Of a stretch of DNA of 64,000 nt, positions 8,176 to 17,803 are shown piece by piece. The position numbers and the translations under genes are program-made. The notes beneath the pieces were generated by a model. The model did no database searches. It was not told the origin of the DNA and worked only from the letters and a program-made list of their open reading frames with translations. Location of the stretch: the NCBI RefSeq assembly GCF_040218065.1, contig NZ_JAVJQE010000010.1, forward strand, positions 124,001-188,000. Reading direction: 5' to 3'. This stretch comes from Marivibrio sp040218065. Its GTDB lineage: Bacteria; Pseudomonadota; Alphaproteobacteria; UBA8366; Aestuariispiraceae. Position 1 is the stretch's first letter. Every line of letters starts with the position of its first letter.

Positions 8176-10097
8176 CAGCCCGCCCCCTCGGTTCGCACCG
8201 GCGCCGCGGCGGCGCCGGAGCCGGATCCGTCCTGTCCGCCGGCGTCCGAAACCGCCTGGCCTTCGATGCGCAAGACTTCCTCCAGCACGTCGCGCGCGAT
8301 CGGCGCGGCCGCGGACGAGCCGCCGCCGCCGTGCTCCACGATGACCGAGACCACGTAGCGCGGATCGTGCGCCGGGGCGTAGCCGGCGAACAACGCGTGG
8401 TCGCGCAGCCGCCAGGCGATCTCGTCATCGTCTCGCATGCCGGCGTCGCGTTCCGCCTGGGTGATGCGTCGGACCTGGGCGGTGCCGGTCTTGCCGCCCA
8501 TCGTCACATCGGTGTCGCGCAGTTTCGAGGCGCGGGCCGTCCCTTTGTCGCCGTTGACCACCTTGTCCATCGCCTCGCGGATGATCGCAAGATGACTTTT
8601 CGGCACCCCGACGTCGGGGAAGGGGTCGGGACGGCGCTCCTGGATCGTCGCGCCGTCGATATCGTGGAGCGCAAGGTGCGGGCGCACCGCCTTGCCGCCG
8701 TTGACCATGCGCGCCGTGGAGACCGCAAGCTGCAGCGGCGTCGTCAACACATAGCCCTGGCCGATGCCGATCACCAAGGATTCCCCCTGGTGCCAGGGCT
8801 GGCCCAGCGTCGCGCGCTTCCAGGCGCGGGTCGGGATCAGCCCGCCCCGCTCGCCCGACAGATCGATGCCGGTCGGCTCGCCCATGCCGAAGCGTTTCGC
8901 CATCTCCGCGATCCGGTCGACGCCGATGCGTCGCGCCACGTCGTAGAACCAGACGTCGCAGCTCTCCTCAATCGCGCTGACCATGTCCATCTTGCCGTGG
9001 CCCCAGCGCTTCCAGCAGTGGAAGCGCCGATCGCCAAGCTGCATGTGCCCGGGGCAGAAGACCGAGTGGTCGCGTCCGATGCCGTGCTCCAACGCCGCCA
9101 GCGCCACCGCCATCTTGAAGACGGAGCCGGGCGAGTACTGGCCGGCGATCGCCTTGTTGGTGAGCGGATGATAGGGGTTGTTGACGAGTTCGCGCCATTC
9201 CTCGGTCCGCAGCCCCTCGCTGAAGGCGTTGGGATCGTAGGACGGGATCGAGACCAAAGCGAGGATCGCGCCCGTGTGGACGTCCATGACGACGACGGAG
9301 GCCGCCTTCTCCTGTTTCAGCCGCTCGCCGATGAAGTCCTGCAGGCGCATGTCGAGCGTCAGGCGCACCTCGTGGCCGGGCTGGCCCTCCTGGCGGCGCA
9401 GTTCGCGGATGACCCGACCCAGCGCGTTGACCTCCACCTGGCTGGTGCCGGCCGAGCCGCGCAGCGCCAGATCGTACTCCTTCTCGATGCCGTTCTTGCC
9501 GATCCGAAAGCCCGGCAGCTCCAGGAGCGGATCGTCGCTCGCGGCGAGCTCCTTTTCCGAGACGGCCGCGACATATCCGATCACATGCGCCATGTTGGGG
9601 CCGTAGGGGTAATGGCGCGTTTGCCCGACGTCGATGTTGACGCCCGGCAGTTCGGGCGTGTTGACGCCCAGTCGGCTCACCTCCTCCCATGAGAGGTTCT
9701 CACGCACCGTGATGGGCACGAAGGCGCGCCGGCGGCTGGTTTCGCGCAGCACGCGCTTCACGTCATGCTCCGACAGATCGATCAGGCGCGAGAGCTTCAG
9801 CAGCGTCGCCTCCACTCCGTCGGCGTTGTTCGCTTGTTCCGGGACCAGCACGAGGCGGTAGTTCTGGATGTTGATCGCCAGATAGTCGCCCTTGCGGTCG
9901 GTGATGAAGCCGCGCGGCGGGGGCAGGAGACGGAAGTTGATGCGGTTCTCCTCCGCCAGCATCTTGTAGCGCTCGCTCTCCACGACCTGCAGGTAGTAGA
10001 GCCGCGCGCCCAGGCCGCCAAGCAACGCCATCTGCCCGCCGACCAGGAGCGCCGCCCGGCGGTTGAACAGTTTCGATCGTGTCTTCTCCGGCTTCAT
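8175..10097 (-). CDS. mrdA: PBP2, class B transpeptidase of the elongasome
   Basis: 640 residues: one N-terminal membrane helix (about 15-35), a pedestal domain, then the transpeptidase domain with nucleophile Ser322 in SPGSVFK, an SCD motif in EESCDVWFY (SxN-equivalent position) and K536 in KTGTAQ. It crosslinks peptidoglycan during side-wall elongation with RodA and MreC. An Ala/Gly/Ser-rich C-terminal tail of about 25 residues extends past the domain. Starts 24 bp after mreD. Confidence 0.97.
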   Translation of the reverse strand: MKPEKTRSKLFNRRAALLVGGQMALLGGLGARLYYLQVVESERYKMLAEENRINFRLLPPPRGFITDRKGDYLAINIQNYRLVLVPEQANNADGVEATLLKLSRLIDLSEHDVKRVLRETSRRRAFVPITVRENLSWEEVSRLGVNTPELPGVNIDVGQTRHYPYGPNMAHVIGYVAAVSEKELAASDDPLLELPGFRIGKNGIEKEYDLALRGSAGTSQVEVNALGRVIRELRRQEGQPGHEVRLTLDMRLQDFIGERLKQEKAASVVVMDVHTGAILALVSIPSYDPNAFSEGLRTEEWRELVNNPYHPLTNKAIAGQYSPGSVFKMAVALAALEHGIGRDHSVFCPGHMQLGDRRFHCWKRWGHGKMDMVSAIEESCDVWFYDVARRIGVDRIAEMAKRFGMGEPTGIDLSGERGGLIPTRAWKRATLGQPWHQGESLVIGIGQGYVLTTPLQLAVSTARMVNGGKAVRPHLALHDIDGATIQERRPDPFPDVGVPKSHLAIIREAMDKVVNGDKGTARASKLRDTDVTMGGKTGTAQVRRITQAERDAGMRDDDEIAWRLRDHALFAGYAPAHDPRYVVSVIVEHGGGGSSAAAPIARDVLEEVLRIEGQAVSDAGGQDGSGSGAAAAPVRTEGAG

Positions 10098-10121
10098 CGC
10101 GGCGCGCTCAACGCTTTGGGC

Positions 10122-10655
10122 TCAATGGTCGGGCTGCGGCAGGATCCGGTGGGCGGCGATGAAGCACGCCGCAACCGCCGGATAAATCACCGCCGTCAGC
10201 ATCAGGGAGAACAGCGCCGGACGCGGGTCGATCGGCGCGCCCTTCAGCGCCGACATCAACAGCCACTCAACCGCGATCACGCCGGCGGCCACCAACATGA
10301 AACCCCACCAGACGACGCCGAAGCTCTTGCCGTGGAAGAAGCGCCGCTGCGAGACCACCAGCCCGTAGGCCACCAGCAGCGTAAAGGCGTGCACGCCGAT
10401 CGGCGCGCCGGACAGCACGTCCTCGATCAGCCCCATCGCGAAGACGACGATCGCCGGCAACAGGTCGGGCCGGTATATCGCCCAGTAATAGACGCTCATC
10501 AACACCAGCGCCGGCGCGATATGGCTCCAGCCGGGGATCTTCGTCGGCGCCACGGACAGCAGGATGAGGGCGAGCGTCATCAACCCCGGCGCCAGGGAGC
10601 GCGCGAAGTTGTCGAGCTTGGCCCACGGACCGCCGCTTTTCACCGTCTGCATCAT
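10122..10655 (-). CDS. mreD: MreD, rod-shape membrane protein
   Basis: 177 residues, mostly hydrophobic with five or six membrane helices; an early YYWAIYRPDLLP segment and FAMGLIEDVLSGAPIG, typical of MreD. It belongs to the elongasome linking MreB/MreC to the wall synthases. It sits in the canonical position between mreC and mrdA. The first two codons are both ATG (10655 and 10652), so the start is uncertain by one residue. Confidence 0.95.
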   Translation of the reverse strand: MMQTVKSGGPWAKLDNFARSLAPGLMTLALILLSVAPTKIPGWSHIAPALVLMSVYYWAIYRPDLLPAIVVFAMGLIEDVLSGAPIGVHAFTLLVAYGLVVSQRRFFHGKSFGVVWWGFMLVAAGVIAVEWLLMSALKGAPIDPRPALFSLMLTAVIYPAVAACFIAAHRILPQPDH

Positions 10656-10732
10656 CGTCCGTCTCCGGCCGCCTCAAAGGCGGCGGCCGATATCTCGCGC
10701 GGCCCGCCGCCGGGGACCGCGCGCGTCGCCGA

Positions 10733-11767
10733 TCATCCGCCCGTCGCGGTCGGTGCGGGCGCGGAAGCCTCCGGCGCGGACGCCGGCGGGGCGGGGACCG
10801 TCGGCCGCGTCTGCAACGACGGGTCTATCGTCTGGCGGCGCGCGGCCTCTTGCTCGCGCGCAGCCTCCGCGGCGCGGGCGGCGGCGCGCTCCGCCGCGGC
10901 TGCAGCCTCGATCTCGACCGGGCCGTCCTCCAGGATGCCGCCCAGGCCGAAATCCATCAACTCCACGAACTCCAGCCGATCCGGATCGGCGAAAGGCGCG
11001 ACGCGCACGCCGGTCTCGCCCACCGCCACGACGCGTCCGACCGGCACGCCGGGCGGGAACGCCCCGCCGTGCCCGGAGGTGACGACCCGCTGGCCGACCT
11101 CGAGGTCTGAGTTGGCTGATAGATAGATCAATCGCGGACGCTGGGTGTTGTCGCCGGCCAGGATCGCGCGAACCCGCGTCTCTTCAATCACGACGGGGAT
11201 GCGGCTGTTAAGGTCGGTGATCAGCAGCACTCGCGACGAGCGCTCGCCGACTTCGGCCACCCGGCCGATCAGCCCGTCGCCCGAGACGGCGGCTTGTCCC
11301 TTGCGCACGCCCCGATCGTCGCCGACATTCAGCAGCAGCGCGCGCACGAAACTTCCGCCGAAACCGATGACCCGTCCGGTGATGTAACGCTGGGCGTCGT
11401 CGCGCTGGAAGTTCAGCAGATCGCGCAGTTGCGCGTTCTCATGCTGCAAGGTGCGGGCGACGGCACGCCATTGCAGCAGCCGCTCGTTCTCCAGCCGCAG
11501 CCGCTCGTTCTCGGCGCGAATGGCGATCAGGTCGCGTCCTTCCTGCACGACGCTCTCCGCCGCCGTCATGGGCCGCGAGATGACGTCGAGGATCGGGGCG
11601 GCCGCGTCGGTGACGGCCGCGCGGGCGCGATCGAAGATCTGCGGATCGGTCTTGCCCCAAAGCATGAGGCCGACGGCGCTGGCCAGCAGCAAGAGGAACG
11701 CGGAGCGCTGCGCGAGCGTGCGCAGCGGCTGGGCGAATCGCAAGGCGTGACCGGACCTGTCGTTCAC
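10733..11767 (-). CDS. mreC: MreC, elongasome scaffold
   Basis: 344 residues: one membrane helix at about 23-40, a periplasmic coiled coil (about 70-118, with AENERLRLENERL), the beta-barrel domain up to about 275, then an unusually long Ala/Pro/Glu-rich tail. MreC activates PBP2. Typical motifs such as VISGDG-like AVSGDGLIGRV and ITDLNSRIPV are present. Located 80 bp downstream of mreB. Confidence 0.96.
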   Translation of the reverse strand: MNDRSGHALRFAQPLRTLAQRSAFLLLLASAVGLMLWGKTDPQIFDRARAAVTDAAAPILDVISRPMTAAESVVQEGRDLIAIRAENERLRLENERLLQWRAVARTLQHENAQLRDLLNFQRDDAQRYITGRVIGFGGSFVRALLLNVGDDRGVRKGQAAVSGDGLIGRVAEVGERSSRVLLITDLNSRIPVVIEETRVRAILAGDNTQRPRLIYLSANSDLEVGQRVVTSGHGGAFPPGVPVGRVVAVGETGVRVAPFADPDRLEFVELMDFGLGGILEDGPVEIEAAAAAERAAARAAEAAREQEAARRQTIDPSLQTRPTVPAPPASAPEASAPAPTATGG

Positions 11768-11847
11768 TGCCTTCTCTTGTCCTCCGACCGGGTTAGAGTC
11801 CCGAAGGGCCCGACCGCGCCGCCGCGCCTGCGAGCCCCCTCACGCGA

Positions 11848-12888
<1,041 letters not shown>

Positions 12889-13471
12889 GGTTGGCGTTCA
12901 GCCTCCGAAATCACTGATCACACGGACCGCGCGACCTGCCGCCGCCGGCCCCGAACGCCCCTTTCGACCCAAAAGAGCCGCTCCCGAACACACCGCAATG
13001 CCGCGCGGGCGAGCCGTCGCCCGTCGCGCCGCCGGCGTCCTTAGCAAGTCTGACCCCCACGGCCGCCCCGACGACAAAGCCGCTACGAGACGCCCTGCGA
13101 TCGTCGCGCCCGCCGGATCCGCGCGCACCCCTCTATACCGCGCGAATTATTGACGAACACTTAACCGCAAAGAATTTCCTCGACCCGCGTCGAAGTAATG
13201 CACCCGAAAAAAGGCCGGACCGGGGCGGCGTTCGGCGCGGTATCTCAGGAAACGCTCGCAGCCCTGGATGTACGCCGATTCAGCCCTTGGAGCAACGGTT
13301 TTCTCCTTGGTTTCCGGCGGGTTTTCGGGGCGCGACCGGCGCGTGTCGGACGCTCCGAGCGGCGCTCGATCCCGTGTCGCGCAGTCGTTCGGCAATACTG
13401 TCGAACGCTTGGCGGCGCGACGCTCGGCGCTAGAGCGGCGGCTAGCGACGGCCGGCTGTTCGGGGCTACAG
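12889..13471. other. Non-coding stretch upstream of mreB
   Basis: I see no credible gene in these 583 bases. Open frames here are short, Arg-rich and lack ribosome binding sites. A relatively AT-rich patch around 13128-13185 (TATAGA-like and TAATTC elements on the minus strand) is the most plausible place for the mreB promoter, leaving a leader of about 240 nt. Confidence 0.5.
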
Positions 13472-13504
13472 AAAAAGGGGCGCCTCCTGCGGGAAGCGCC
13501 CCTT
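13472..13504 (-). terminator. Rho-independent terminator of ilvC
   Basis: On the minus strand AAGGGGCGC and GCGCCCCTT form a 9-bp stem with a 12-nt loop, followed by further Ts. It starts about 30 bp after the ilvC stop. Confidence 0.9.
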
Positions 13505-13534
13505 CGTCGCGTCGGCGAACCGGCCGGGTTGGGC

Positions 13535-14554
13535 TCAGTTCTTGGCCTTGTCGACCAGCTTGTTCTCGCCGATCCAGGGCATCATGGCGCGCAGCTTCTC
13601 GCCGACCTCCTCGATCGGGTGCTCGGCGTTGCGCCGCCGGGTCGCCTTGAAGCTGGTCTGATTGACCTTGTTCTCCAGCATCCAGTCGCGGGTGAAACGG
13701 CCGGACTGGATGTCCTCCAGCACACGGCGCATCTCGGCCTTGGTCTCGTCGGTGATGATGCGCGGCCCGGTCTTGTACTCGCCGTACTCGGCCGTGTTGG
13801 AGATCGAGTAGTTCATGTTGGCGATGCCGCCCTCGTAGATCAGGTCCACGATCAGCTTCACCTCGTGCAGGCACTCGAAATAGGCCATCTCCGGCGCGTA
13901 GCCGGCCTCGACCAGCGTCTCGAAGCCGCCGCGGATAAGCTCCACCAGGCCGCCGCAGAGCACCACCTGCTCGCCGAACAGGTCGGTCTCGACCTCCTCC
14001 TGGAAGCTGGTCTCGATGACGCCGGCGCGCCCGCCGCCGTTGGCGCAGGCGTAGGAGAGCGCGATGTCGTGCGCGTTGCCCGACGGATCCTGATGGATCG
14101 CGATCAGCGTCGGCACGCCGCCGCCGCGCAGATACTCGCTGCGCACGGTGTGGCCCGGGCCCTTCGGCGCGACCATGAAGACGTCCAGGTCGGCGCGCGG
14201 CTCGATCAGGTTGAAGTGGATGTTGAGGCCGTGGGCGAAGGCGATGGCGGCGCCTTCCTGCATGTTGGCGGCCAGCTCATCCTTGTAGATGTCGCCCTGC
14301 AGTTCGTCCGGCGTCAGCATCATCACGACGTCGGCCCACTTCGCGCCTTCGGTCGGGGTCATGCAGGTGAAGCCCGCCTCTTCCGCCTTCTTGCGGGTGG
14401 CCGAGCCTTCGCGCAGCGCGACGCGCACGTCCTTGACCCCGCTGTCGCGCAGGTTGGCGGCGTGGGCGTGGCCCTGGCTGCCGTAGCCGACGATCAGCAC
14501 TTTCTTCGACTTGATCAGATTGACGTCCGCATCGCGGTCGTAATACACGCGCAT
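13535..14554 (-). CDS. ilvC: Ketol-acid reductoisomerase, class I
   Basis: 339 residues, the normal short class I length. It converts acetolactate or acetohydroxybutyrate to the dihydroxy acid in valine/isoleucine synthesis, using NADPH and Mg2+. The Rossmann motif GYGSQGHAHAANL is at about residues 24-36; the C-terminal knotted domain carries metal-binding acidic residues around DLFGEQ and the later ExxxE helices (YFECLHEVKLIVDL). A dedicated terminator follows. No leader peptide or T-box-like attenuator is obvious in the 180 bp upstream. Confidence 0.98.
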   Translation of the reverse strand: MRVYYDRDADVNLIKSKKVLIVGYGSQGHAHAANLRDSGVKDVRVALREGSATRKKAEEAGFTCMTPTEGAKWADVVMMLTPDELQGDIYKDELAANMQEGAAIAFAHGLNIHFNLIEPRADLDVFMVAPKGPGHTVRSEYLRGGGVPTLIAIHQDPSGNAHDIALSYACANGGGRAGVIETSFQEEVETDLFGEQVVLCGGLVELIRGGFETLVEAGYAPEMAYFECLHEVKLIVDLIYEGGIANMNYSISNTAEYGEYKTGPRIITDETKAEMRRVLEDIQSGRFTRDWMLENKVNQTSFKATRRRNAEHPIEEVGEKLRAMMPWIGENKLVDKAKN

Positions 14555-14735
14555 ATCGGCGCTCCCCTTCCTTTTCGCAGCGATTTTCCAGCAGGACGGC
14601 GGTCCGCCTCGGTTCCGCCAAAGCCGGCGCGGTTTTAGCGATCATGCGCGCCGCGGGCAATGCTTGAAATCATCTTTCCCGTCGGCCCCGCCGGCACAAG
14701 TGCGGCGCCGGGCGGGACAAGGCGGGTTGGCGGCC

Positions 14736-16093
14736 TCAGGCGCGGAAGATCGGGCCGTCATCGTCCCGACTGCGCGGGAGGGGCTGGGCGGGAGAGCGCG
14801 TTCGGGTCATGAGCGGCGCCTCGACCGGTCGGCGCCCGAAGCGGACCAGCGCCTTGGCGGTCGCGTCGGCGGTCTTCGGGCCGAAGACGCCGTCTTCCTT
14901 CAAACGCTGCGGGCGCGGGGCGGCGCGCTCGGCCGCTTGGGCGTAGAAGCGGGCGGGCTCGCGCTGCGCCTTCGGCGCGGGCGCGTCGCGCTCGACCAGG
15001 CGGTTGACGCCCTGCTGCAGCCGGCGCACCGCCTCCTGCGGGCCTCGGGTCCGCTCGGCGGCGTCCAGCGCCTCGGCCAGCTTGTCGGCGGCGCTCTCCA
15101 GATCCTCGCCCTCGACGGTGGCGATCGGCGCCGGCGCCGGTCGCACGGGGCGCTTCGCCGGCGGTTGGATCGTGCGGCCGGTCGCGTCGGTCTTGGCCGC
15201 GTCGGTCCCGAAGATCGTCGCGTAGAAGCCGGCCGGGGCGTCGTTCGCCCGCTGATGGTCCGGATGGGCGGGGTTGGCGTAGGCCGGATCGCGCATGACA
15301 GCGCCCCGTTCGCCCTCGGTCCAGTCGGCCGGGTTCTTCAGCAATATCCGGTCGAGCGAGGGGATCGCCTTCATCAGATCGCGCACGCGTCGGCCCAGGC
15401 TCTCGGGATCGGCGGAGCCGCGCGTCCCGTCGTCGGGCGCGCTCGGCTTCGGCGGCGGCTCTTTCGGCTCCGCCCAGCCGCGCGTTCCGTCGTCGACGCG
15501 CTTGGCGGCGTAGTCGGGCGCGGGGTCGGGCGGGTCGAGGCGTCGGGCGGCGGCGTCGGCGCCGGGGCGGCCATAAGCATCGTCACGACATCGCGTATCT
15601 GGTCGCGGGTGATCCCGGTTCGCTCGTTGGGATCGGTCAGGTCGTTGGCGTAGCCGGGATGCTTCGCGGGGCTGTAGTCCTTCGGAAACGCTTTGGCGGG
15701 GTCGAGCCCGGCGGCCTCGATCACATGCCGGATGGTGGAGTTGCTGTTCTGCATCGGGGCGGCGTCGTAATCGAACTCGCGCGCCTCGACCTGCTCCGCC
15801 GCCGCGGTCATTTGCCGCCAGACGATCTCCGGGTCCATGCCGTCGAGGTCGAGCTGACGGGCGCGGCGGCTTTGCGGAGAGGCGCCGTCTTTGTACTTGT
15901 CTTTCGAGTCGGCCAGCGGCTTATCGGCTTCAGTCTTGATCTGACCGAACGGCGGGAGTCTGTGCTCGGGTCCGCCATTGATAACCTGCTCGCCGCCCTT
16001 TCCGTCTCGGTAGACGAGGTAGAGATGGCGCCGGCCGCTCTCTTCGTCGCCGGTCACGGGCTTCGTTTCAATGTAGATGCCTTTTTTCATCAT
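14736..16093 (-). pseudogene. Unknown protein with peptidoglycan-binding-like C-terminus, interrupted by a frameshift
   Basis: The 5' part (ATG at 16093, AAGGAAGG upstream) reads MMKKGIYIETKPVTGDEESG and continues sensibly to DQIRDVVTMLMAAPAP near 15565; in that frame it then becomes Ser/Thr/Arg-rich and stops at 15374. In the -1 frame a sensible acidic/proline sequence (DPAPDYAAKRVDDGTRGWAE) begins near 15545 and continues without a stop through MRDLMKAIPSLDRILLKN to 14736. Joined, the product is about 452 residues, ending in LKEDGVFGPKTADATAKAL, resembling a PG_binding_1 repeat. The shift lies in a GCC/CCG-rich tract: a real inactivating indel, a sequencing error or recoding could all explain it. 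Function unknown. Confidence 0.55.
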
Positions 16094-16210
16094 GACGTGT
16101 ATCCTTCCTTATGCGCGCAGTGAGGGTGTTCGCGCCGCCGGGCGCGCGTGCCGCCGGCGCGGTTCGGCCAGCGGGACGCCGGCTGACCTAGCTGTCAAAG
16201 GGACGAACGA

Positions 16211-16750
16211 ATGGGCGCGAAGCGCTGGGCGCTGATGCTCGTCTGCGCGGTTCTCTACGCGGCGCCGCTTCTTATCTGTCCCGGCATGGTTCCCGGGCGT
16301 TTCCTTGCGCTCTGCAGCCCGTTGACAGAGCCGCAGGCCGCGGTTCTGTTCGGATTGTATGGGTCCTTCTGCGTTTTTCTTTTCACGCTTTCAGCCTTTC
16401 GAACGACACCCGATCCGGCGACCCGTCGTCGGATCGCAGGGGTGGTGGCGGCTGCGTTCTTCCTCCTCGTCCTCGTGATGTTTTGGCCCAACGCAGTCTG
16501 GGAGACGGATTGGGAATTCACGGGTGCAGTTGCAGAGGCGCATGCCGCGACCTTTTTGTGCGTCTTGCTCCTGTGGACGGCTTTGCACCGGAAAATAGCC
16601 CGATCGCCGCGCGTCTGGCGGCGCCTGGATCCCAATGAGATCGTCGCGATGGGCGACCGGCGCCGGGCCGTCTTCTGGCATCCGGCGCTCGCCTTCCTCC
16701 TTCACGTGCTCGCTGCGAGGAGTCACTTGGTTTGGATCACTGGGCTGTGA
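16211..16750 (+). CDS. Small multi-pass membrane protein, unknown function (copy A)
   Basis: 179 residues with about five hydrophobic segments (around 7-25, 42-62, 75-95, 113-130 and 155-175). Conserved between the two copies are the FRTT, LHRKIAR and MGDRRRA loops and the C-terminal WITGL. No enzyme motif is recognised. Ribosome binding site: AAAGGGACGAACGAATG. It is divergently placed from the frameshifted KGIYIETKP gene with a 118-bp shared promoter region that is also duplicated. Codon use is less GC-biased than in the housekeeping genes, hinting at acquisition. Confidence 0.7.
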   Translation: MGAKRWALMLVCAVLYAAPLLICPGMVPGRFLALCSPLTEPQAAVLFGLYGSFCVFLFTLSAFRTTPDPATRRRIAGVVAAAFFLLVLVMFWPNAVWETDWEFTGAVAEAHAATFLCVLLLWTALHRKIARSPRVWRRLDPNEIVAMGDRRRAVFWHPALAFLLHVLAARSHLVWITGL

Positions 16751-16877
16751 CGCGCGCAAGCGCGCTCGTCATTCTCCATCCTTCTTTCCTCCGCCCTGGC
16801 GCTGCACGAAAATGCGGCCGTCCGGGTGGGACGACCGCTCGCAAGGGCAGGGTTCGGCGCTTCTCAGGCGCGGAAGA

Positions 16878-16949
16878 AAGATGGTGCGGACCGCTTTCGT
16901 GACCATCGATCACGGGCTTGGTCTCGATATAGATGCCTTTCTTCAGCAT
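16878..16949 (-). pseudogene. 5' fragment of the KGIYIETKP gene (copy B)
   Basis: The first 24 codons (MLKKGIYIETKPVIDGHESG plus four more) match the start of the gene at 16093. The frame then runs into the 3' flank of copy A, unrelated to the parent protein, ending at 16737. The breakpoint marks the left edge of the duplication. An AAAGGAT-like ribosome binding site is kept. Confidence 0.8.
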
Positions 16950-17066
16950 GGTGTATATCCTTTCTTGTTCGCGCAGTAGGGGTGTCCGCGCCGAGGCGTG
17001 CGCAAGCCGTCGGCGCGGTTCGGCCGGCGGAAAGCCGGCTGATCCGGATTTGAAAGGGACGAACGA

Positions 17067-17606
17067 ATGGGCGCGAAACGCTAGGGGCTGATACTTGTTT
17101 TCGCCGTTCTCTATCTCGGGCCGCTATACATGTGCCCACGGATGGTTCCGCGAAGCCTCCATGTGCTCTGCAGCCCGTCTACGGAACTGGGCGCCGCAGT
17201 CTTGTACGGACTTTACGGCGCTCTTTGCGTCTTCCTTTTCACGCTTGCGGCCTTCCGAACGACGCGCGATCCGGCGGCTCGTTATCGAATCGCCGGCGTG
17301 ATTGCGTGCACTTTCTTCCTCCTAGTGCTCCTGATGACGTGGCCGATCGTCTGGTGGGGGACTGGTTGGAAACTCGAGCCCATGGTCCTGGATACGCATG
17401 GCGCGACGCTTTTGGGCGTCTTGATTCTGTGGGCGGCCTTCCACCGGAAAATCGCGCGCGCGGCGCGCCTCTGGCGACGCTTCGACCCGGGCGAAACTGT
17501 CGCGATGGGCGACCGGCGGCGGGCGATCTTCTGGCGTCCGGCGTTCGCTTTCATCCTTCATATGATGGCGGCGATGACCGACTTGATTTGGATCACTGGG
17601 CTTTGA
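17067..17606 (+). pseudogene. Copy B of the membrane protein, with a TAG at codon 6
   Basis: Same length (180 codons including stop) and frame as copy A, with no indels, but codon 6 is TAG (17082-17084) where copy A has TGG. The remainder is open and well conserved (LFTLAAFRTTRDPAARYRIA, HRKIARAARLWRRF, WITGL). Translation could restart at the ATG at 17130, which would drop the first membrane helix. Conservation of the rest suggests either a recent nonsense mutation or a functional truncated form. Confidence 0.75.
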
Positions 17607-17662
17607 CGCCTGGCGCGCGCTCGTCATTCTCCGTTCTCCGTCTCTCAACCCGAACGCCCACG

Positions 17663-17696
17663 AAAAAAGCGGCCGTCCGGGTGGGACGGCCGCTTT
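17663..17696 (-). terminator. Strong hairpin between converging genes
   Basis: AAAGCGGCCGTCC and GGACGGCCGCTTT make a perfect 13-bp stem with loop GGGTG. On the minus strand it ends in six Ts, so it should terminate the acyl-CoA ligase transcript; on the plus strand it has only three Ts and may be bidirectional. The copy A counterpart near 16808-16840 is degraded. Confidence 0.85.
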
Positions 17697-17803
17697 CGGG
17701 CTGCGGGCGCAGCTGTGGTGTGTGTCGCGGGCGCAATCTTGGCGCGAGAACGGGCGCGCTGTCAACTTATAACATTTTTGGCCCCCTCTGAAGGATAAAA
17801 AAC

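Larger units (their letters stand above)
16021..17732. repeat. Direct tandem duplication, two diverged 856-bp copies
   Basis: Copy A (about 16021-16876) and copy B (about 16877-17732) align at a constant offset of 856 bp. The offset is identical at the minus-strand start codons (16093/16949), the plus-strand start codons (16211/17067) and the stop codons (16750/17606). Each copy has a divergent arrangement: the 5' end of the KGIYIETKP gene leftward, a small membrane-protein gene rightward, and a GC-rich hairpin at the right end that is intact only in copy B. Boundaries are approximate, because similarity fades at the ends. Confidence 0.85.

Noticed and set aside
12898..13395. Small minus-strand frames upstream of mreB
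   Set aside because: No ribosome binding sites, biased Arg/Pro/Ala composition and no recognisable domain.
13268..14638. 456-codon plus-strand frame over ilvC
   Set aside because: Purely antisense to a textbook ketol-acid reductoisomerase; high-GC shadow frame.
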